NCBI RefSeq assembly: GCF_030412785.1
Contig: NZ_CP125296.1
Span: forward strand, 1,860,001-1,924,000
Direction of reading: 5' to 3'
Origin: Paraburkholderia sabiae
GTDB lineage: Bacteria; Pseudomonadota; Gammaproteobacteria; Burkholderiales; Burkholderiaceae
DNA: 64,000 nucleotides
Shown piece after piece: positions 61,101 through 64,000 of this stretch. The notes under the pieces were generated by a model. That model was given only the letters and a program-made list of their open reading frames with translations, was not told where the DNA came from and did not search any database. Made by a program: the position numbers and the translations under genes. Positions within the stretch are counted from its first letter, which is position 1. Each line of letters starts with the position of its first letter.

Positions 61101-64000
61101 GCGCCTGGAACCGCGCGAATTTCTCGCCGTTGCCAAACCGACGCGGCTCGCCGCCCTCACGTCGCGCGCGCAAACGCTCAAGGAGCAATGGACCACCACG
61201 GCGGCGACGGGCAAGCAGCACGCCGCCCTCAGGCAGCGCGCCGATCAGATCAAGACGAGCTACGAAAGCGTGCGCCGCGAAGCCGACGATCTGCTCCGCG
61301 AAATGCAGGGCACGCGCGGCTCGCGCGGCCGTCGCAAGAACAGCGCGAATCTGGCGCACGTGCGCTCGCCGATGAAGATCGAGCCGTATCAGCCTGGCCT
61401 GACATCGACCACCGTCATCGAATCGAATCTGCGCAGCGGCGCCGCGAAGCTCGACCAGTACTTCCCCGAGTCCGAGCGCATCGAGGCGTACAACGAGCGC
61501 AGGAACGGCCCGCAAAGTCAGCGCATCCGCTTCACCGGCAAGCGGCAGACCATCATGTCCGACGCCGTGATGTGGAAGCACCTCGGCAACGATCTCAAGG
61601 TAGCGCGCGAAGTCTCGACTTCGTCGTCGCGCTTCTTGCCCGTGCCGCGCAAATCGCTTGCGCGACGATTCGGCGCGGCGACGGTCGCGGATCGCCGCAT
61701 GGTCCGCTACTTCGTGCGCCACGATCCGGCGATCCAGGATCGCATTGCGCCGATGGCGCGCTCGTTCTCGCTGCGCGACGATCCCGCACTCATGACGGCG
61801 CAGATCGAACGCTATGGCGGCGTGATGCCGATGGTGTCGCTCGTCGTCGATCCGCATTCGCTCAAGGCCGCGCTCGGCAAGCCGCACGACCCGGAGTTTC
61901 TCGAACGCGTGCGCGCGCTCGGCGATCAGCAGAATGTGCGCTTCGACGGCGAGAAAGGCACGATCGAGCCGGGACCGGATTCGGAAGACGAGACGCTGCA
62001 TCTCGACGATCTCGACCATCTGATGCGCTGGCTCGACGAAGCATCGAAATCGGGCTTCGCGATCCGGCTGGAGACGGCGCCCGCGCGTGCGCTCGTCGGC
62101 AAGGACAACCGCTTCCAGGCGGGCACCAACGACGATTACCACGACTACGTACGGCTTTTCAGCAAGCTGGAGACATGGGCCAACGAGCACCCCGACGCGC
62201 CCGCGCCGAACGTGATGGTCAGCTTCCACGGCTGGGACGCCGTGCCGGAATCGGTGCCGGGCTCCGGTCACGCGAGACTGCTTGAAGCCGTGCTCGCGCG
62301 CAAAGGGCTCGAATGGGTGCACATGGGGCTGTCGTACGGCACGCACGGCGCCGACTTCATCGCGAATCAGGATCTGACGACGCGGCTCGCGCAGATGATC
62401 GTCGACTATCGCAACGCGCCCGACGTGCTCGCGCGGCTGCATGGCGCGGACTCGCTGACGCGCGTGTTCGAGCGCGTCGACCGGCAGACGCTCGCGGACC
62501 AGCATCAGTTGCTGTTCGCGGAGATCGAACGGATCGGCGAATCGAAGGGCATGAAACCCGCCGAGATCGACGCGTTGCGGCATCAGCTGTACGAAGGCAA
62601 CACCACCGCGTTTCTCGACAGCGCGCGCAAGGCGACGATCGAGTACGCGCGGCCGCAATGGCAAACAGGCGAGAACGCGCCGAAGGGCAAGACGGAACGG
62701 CTCGCGCGCGCGTTCGCACAGCGCTGGATGGCCGACACGGGCGACGCATTGACCACGACGCGGCCGACCACGCGCTCCACCGCGATCGAATCCGAACCGG
62801 CTGCGTACTGGCGCTCGGTCGTGGCAGACCCGGTGCTGAAGAACGACGGCACCAAGCCGCTCAGTGCGAACCGCAAGGCGTCGGCGCAACTCGCCATCGC
62901 GAGCCGCGAGCACGAAGGGAATAATGGCCCTGACGGCGCGCAGCCGCTCAGCGAAGAGGAGACCAACCAGCTGCGCGCGTCTTCCGAACTCAACGCGCTG
63001 CGCGTTCAGCAAGGCAACGTCGACCGCAACAGCGTGGTGAAAACGTCGCTGCTGGTCGGCGGCGCGGGTACGACGACGGGCGTGGCCGCCGCCAGCGCGT
63101 TTCGTCTGCTGCGCCAGTTCAGCGCCGAAGGCACGCTGCACGCGACCAACACGCTCTATACGGGCGTGCGTGTCGGCCGCGTGTTTCAGGCGATGCACCA
63201 GGGCGCCGTCGCGAGTCTGAAGAACGGCGATCCGCGCGTGTTCGACCAGATGGTCGACCGGCTCGCGAACGGTCTGAAGAGCCAGTTGAAGGCGAACCGT
63301 TTCGACGTGGACGTGCGCACGGAACAACTCGAACTGCTCGCCAGCGAAGGCAAAGCGAAGGCGGGCCAGTTGCGCGCGCTCAACGAGGCAGGCCTGATTT
63401 CATTCGACGACGCCGTCACGCACACGAAAGGCATCGCCGCCGACATGCTCGCGCAGATGCAAGGCGTAGTCGGCGGATCGTCGCTGAAGATGCTGCACCA
63501 TGGCAACCCGCGTCACTGGGTCGGACTGATGGGACGCGGGCTTGGCATCGCGGGCTATACGGGGACGATCACGCTCAACATGGCGTCGATGATCGATCAT
63601 CCGACGCTCGCGACCGCGCTGTCCACAGCGGGCGCGACGATGGGCGGCACTTACACGACGCTCGTGTTCCTCGGCAGCATCCGGCATCTGAACGCCGAAA
63701 ACCGCAGCCGCTTCGCGCGTTTTGCGAGCGCATCGGGCGACTATCTGGCGTCGTCGGGAAGTTTGATCGGCGGCGTGACGAAGATACTGGCGGGCGATCC
63801 TGTGGCGGGCTCGCTGTCGGCGGCGTCGGGGTTCCTGCTCGGCAGCGCACGGCTGCATACGCAGTTCCCGAATTCGTCCCCCTTCATGGAGAAGCTGCCG
63901 ACGCTCATCGCACTGCTGCCCGTCGGGCTGTTCGTCGTGACGACGGCGCAAGGTCTGTTCTTCAGCGGCAGTTCGGGGAACGACAAGACCGATCCGAACA
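52192..64000 (+). CDS. giant putative type III-linked effector/translocator (right end cut)
   Basis: One frame stays open from ATG 52192 (GGAG at 52181-52184) to the window edge: at least 3,936 residues, with the C-terminus missing. Reading along it: a Pro/Gln/Ser-rich N-terminus and coiled-coil-like region (1-330); a helical region (~360-860) that I associate from memory with DUF4781/HrpK-domain proteins of type III systems; hydrophobic segments at ~891-944; four related His/Cys units (~1485-2150); a methyltransferase-like stretch (~2244-2340); charged coiled-coil-like sequence (~2990-3050); a His-containing region (~3340-3390); and membrane-type segments after ~3617. It follows the transglycosylase gene by 181 bases. 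A secreted multidomain effector or translocator is inferred. Confidence 0.8.
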   Translation, partial: MSLMAVDGGGATYVPPPSNPDKPKPTGSNGSNTPTPQQQALAAAKAETARLLKIAQQEMAALQRLRDQGAKKADIDAQIKKASQAWGGVQAAAENQMRVSADGGGDAKKAISSAAADIRALDKNDPILDEVVTDSQKTVTPETAVQRTTNEKAFQFALAAQTDQDATSKVNAYNAETPAQQQADGEEYAYSIRQDQSTADTNANNAYAALEKSLRHEYSVEAATLRLHDAKADYAAWQKEPSGARRADEADAAQELSQAQTQYDKVTAGDDSALNYVTADEQKQAVATVKNQHPDAWYGSVVDMLGQQSALKRDISLVNPNDPTLSPQMKQLAQNDPVTFALLQETGQTIDPNAPGLSPKEKELAQQNPLALAFVRMTGVNVDPTKMTAADRKQLDQLGIFQYACAHADPKSANVQKMQMLMAAAPDVRLQYTKQQVDLLMQSPGNNGSNASAALKVLNTNMNATFSVGDREQMWNEAGLPHFNQKYVESQIDPLMTKPDTTANDPDSVRARNDSTMNADKVGKWMQSTLDMNDVPPEFAGVVIDTVKHDFSDKWMQSNTGTPTIGRGTEFYKGLSQAVSLADLQPTETGVPVARENDVASWLMDEKGNAKSMIYTLRGDSTSYGFDSVRDTVSGGYGPALSQALLKQMQGDDRFKSGFANDFQLMLSQGMDKAQSKANGANADASYKLFQNDPSKVLQPYFNDFQQHFDNQPHTFDAHSNQLTNFVGVGLGIQPDNPAIVPTDQQDNPSMGMLEQLIVGNVAFNQGKSLFEGNANATKMIDTVTDQIRKVGGDHAVVTLVPTYYVSKDSGASPSALFKVQVNGKPGEFKYVDDRGWSYDNLDDYQHNNGLSDDAKLYVPKNLSLGPASSGPVQYESVAAHITSGWQRFEHVLEIGTGILAAAGGVVLIASGVGAVEGGLLLGAAWTAVGAGMAVGTGVAVQDLVNLNDHGQSLGFGNAQARSDWISLIGSGAGAFGGGLGMASKSLMESAALLRSVDEAAGAMSTVSRTSGDAALVSNSGRFAETANAFEGTAAVTSRASSILNVVGGLSGADLSIEQGTSLLKNWDAMSDSDRIDQLFTFGLGIAQMGAGSKTIMDRPIRTLFNVPEPPRPVTNVTFDDADVMNTSRLGTAAIENQRRLNGDFGDPRGRNSAKVNLDGERNLDGIDTFEADKGLDAKAAAARRTLNGKGLATDDADGDALLVRLAPDTEGDDANTAHVDDTSIADPAVAKQPANPTNAQPASWSIPPNVRANPALLEETVVAAFASGSGLDQVEFYIYALQDEEGHARAIDEDGLPATDKGDFVADLHTTRNDERRAALVDDPQALAAHDADPDNGEPLNLTRYTSLHDALVLGREGTLAGRYGIALVDRTALAPDGSAPPEAIVGRLVPDMAGTNVNLSLDPAFQGDLRINYPRGFEPGKPLIRAENGRRIDVVNALPTRTETQWAAFPRREADLAIYAPDLMRHENQLPNGERPQLPVPPGHFAVYCHAWTDAFSDAHGNPFDAPQMAEMIRAAGWDGKSPVILYACGTATRVSPLSQLLASVLGVDVYGASGFVAWRGHGPSGRVTTGYTTGIVIEPGAYDRMHRVDTSVQDAPRVFRFSPELPLLDQHPTAIDWSGEQARPVVNRWGDPDVATTSARAPLSVYLWGVLTKRGAIVNPRTGSPASALDLTYALEALTQRGYTPGTPVALDGAASGADPALIQAFSDLIQTPVYGRLGTTDASGWRRVDPNPHRQLARFEIEPDTQGRFSPGGAQPIKLNPLELRPVPGTRVVNLLGHAVARQYLKVSGFDIAETHGTTPDDVAVDNTVAVMHDGPRLTAERFVQALMEDDAYTPGNGVLVTGCYLGSGGYPWARDLAYHLQAPVIASITSNSTRGTGVLTLHPLEPEIAVPENDPDVGTRLYLHLPEAPEEGFEPEIFKYQREHNIDASAMRPPVEPVEASRPVVGEIDPNEDSGRRGIDGSADDEPSKALEPVKPDAIEPDAIFTADEWAARNDDDYLSGKTQAHYPPRSKAYTRRDVMADGSGIVTALAGDRPALLQPGFDDVTGIAATDHPEFLRPADTLLMPTDDPLHAVGERGLMSPPGHHVIFGHGISPDEMLGPDGVPIGVDEVAARVAPLLADGQDVTLYSCYAGSDKADPLRARQASRGPRVNAAFADALAQRLADATGRPTTVWAPGDILLVEPNGTASVRVTRFTGQVERTGTLMTPFRAQPASLHGAPASARHAAAEEPAPTPDEKPFTPQVSDLHLTNAAYDFSPIADDTFDSVALDHAFASALASRPGVLGDVARVTRPGGEITLSRASGLLDEPRPLQALEDTMQAFRDAGLTNLRAEFVMLGDASIELGDGVDIGALDPEDGYFRFSGTVPHAEKTASNASVSDLDQAFASREPSQQSAKHVYVSADALPDESAIAPDAEPRERFEARMQANLDAVAQTTPVQVHKLSSLGYDPAAELRIETPEGILIKPAGVDMYIVQTRDETTGATSYRLAAIDENGLPEGYAAVNGNGMRALAMMRRGPLWPVAGAADPAPSASTPAVTPEQQRAAADWLDDHDLRTLQRIDGEHVPVLSGLLRRLGRNAHVLITEHAARPDADQEHAQPTFIASLTTDEHGVLGSIESMQGKSVPRALTKALTSASDGGVTARRKYDFYVSPVDAADLERFGGASKIESVTMMGKTSWNVTPSGKPVDAAIVGDITELSDALRFKRPSHAAQAADAQQHIYAVEEKTGKVLGYAERNLDHTWTYYEKAKVGDTKIDAQDLSAAFRRRAHGIPVGRAGRRGVTFVVSETEPSALDRVGGFRPAEKDEPVTTEGVDQTETKPRRKSGDVVQLQVARADQAARRTWAQVRGRELTGSDNPLVEPNLLPSADDKNLHAVDFSGHNALHLLRAIQQGSLDKNHTIYVFDTKDTLAEAIGRPRGIIAWRGEQLRWFDSVREANNAKRDGKSLDEMPIGTDRFGANVHFLLTRLEPREFLAVAKPTRLAALTSRAQTLKEQWTTTAATGKQHAALRQRADQIKTSYESVRREADDLLREMQGTRGSRGRRKNSANLAHVRSPMKIEPYQPGLTSTTVIESNLRSGAAKLDQYFPESERIEAYNERRNGPQSQRIRFTGKRQTIMSDAVMWKHLGNDLKVAREVSTSSSRFLPVPRKSLARRFGAATVADRRMVRYFVRHDPAIQDRIAPMARSFSLRDDPALMTAQIERYGGVMPMVSLVVDPHSLKAALGKPHDPEFLERVRALGDQQNVRFDGEKGTIEPGPDSEDETLHLDDLDHLMRWLDEASKSGFAIRLETAPARALVGKDNRFQAGTNDDYHDYVRLFSKLETWANEHPDAPAPNVMVSFHGWDAVPESVPGSGHARLLEAVLARKGLEWVHMGLSYGTHGADFIANQDLTTRLAQMIVDYRNAPDVLARLHGADSLTRVFERVDRQTLADQHQLLFAEIERIGESKGMKPAEIDALRHQLYEGNTTAFLDSARKATIEYARPQWQTGENAPKGKTERLARAFAQRWMADTGDALTTTRPTTRSTAIESEPAAYWRSVVADPVLKNDGTKPLSANRKASAQLAIASREHEGNNGPDGAQPLSEEETNQLRASSELNALRVQQGNVDRNSVVKTSLLVGGAGTTTGVAAASAFRLLRQFSAEGTLHATNTLYTGVRVGRVFQAMHQGAVASLKNGDPRVFDQMVDRLANGLKSQLKANRFDVDVRTEQLELLASEGKAKAGQLRALNEAGLISFDDAVTHTKGIAADMLAQMQGVVGGSSLKMLHHGNPRHWVGLMGRGLGIAGYTGTITLNMASMIDHPTLATALSTAGATMGGTYTTLVFLGSIRHLNAENRSRFARFASASGDYLASSGSLIGGVTKILAGDPVAGSLSAASGFLLGSARLHTQFPNSSPFMEKLPTLIALLPVGLFVVTTAQGLFFSGSSGNDKTDPN
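56644..58640 (+). repeat. internal array of four related strand-His / strand-Cys units in the giant protein
   Basis: Unit 1: VYCHAW (His1492) then VILYACGT (Cys1531). Unit 2: SVYLWG (Trp1651) then VALDGAASG (Ala1697), with both catalytic-type residues lost. Unit 3: VAVMHDG (His1817) then VLVTGCYLG (Cys1848). Unit 4: VIFGHGIS (His2096) then VTLYSCYAG (Cys2135). Units 1 and 4 have the same His-to-Cys spacing of 39. After each Cys-type strand there is an amphipathic helix and another strand (VDVYGAS, TPVYGRL, APVIAS, TTVWAPG). The fold and activity are inferred. Confidence 0.6.

Noticed and set aside
60235..63327. Very long minus-strand frame (1,030 codons)
   Set aside because: It lies wholly antisense to the giant + strand gene, is Arg/His/Ala-rich as expected for the complement of high-GC coding DNA, shows no recognisable domain, and has no ribosome-binding site.
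1..64000. tRNA, rRNA, CRISPR arrays, insertion sequences, integrases
   Set aside because: None recognised: no cloverleaf-like sequence, regular direct-repeat array, or transposase/integrase motifs were seen on either strand.

Overview
The window reads as a chromosomal or megaplasmid segment of a Burkholderiaceae betaproteobacterium, most likely Paraburkholderia or a close relative. This rests on high GC, dense gene packing, many LysR-type regulators next to the gene or operon they probably control, an RND pump of the MexEF/BpeEF type, a glcC-glcDEF locus, and type III secretion genes at the right end. No tRNA, rRNA, IS element or CRISPR array was recognised.

Left third (1-25.5 kb): metabolic, transport and stress genes. 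It opens with the end of an ACS-type MFS permease. A CsbD-like protein, a small winged-helix-like protein, a GNAT acetyltransferase, a 3-hydroxyacyl-CoA dehydrogenase, a beta-carbonic anhydrase and a nitrilase with a divergent GlxA-family regulator follow. A complete four-gene peptide/nickel-type ABC importer occupies 12.4-7.1 kb on the minus strand, with ATGA overlaps between its last genes. Next come a BON-domain protein, a LysR/peroxiredoxin divergent pair and a ChaC-like enzyme. A LysR plus MexEF-OprN-type efflux operon runs from 15.5 to 22.6 kb and abuts a convergent LysR. A GST and a transglutaminase-like protein close this part.

Middle (25.5-40.3 kb): more accessory in character, with patches of lower GC. 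A 790-residue AAA+-type ATPase with an unrecognised N-terminal half stands out. It is followed by an alpha/beta hydrolase, LysR, GFA-like protein, MscS-like channel, LysR/old yellow enzyme pair, and an AraC regulator divergent from a carboxymuconolactone-decarboxylase-like protein and a flavin disulfide oxidoreductase. A small cluster of orphan genes, including a Rap1a/Tai-like immunity protein, lies among degenerate intergenic repeats.

Right third (40.3-64 kb): glcC faces glcDEF across a control region with two nearly identical 16-bp operator-like sites. A PrpD-family enzyme and MHS transporter with a divergent LysR follow. From 49.3 kb to the edge a tightly overlapped set begins: sctQ, sctR, a VirB1-type lytic transglycosylase, then one open frame of at least 3,936 codons that runs off the window. 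This giant protein is the most interesting object. Reading it shows membrane-type hydrophobic blocks and an array of four related strand-helix-strand units. Three of these carry a His/Cys pair resembling clan CD (caspase/C80-like) cysteine peptidases, and the fourth has lost both residues. A methyltransferase-like stretch follows, and His-rich C-terminal segments. Its position suggests a secreted effector or translocator of the type III system.
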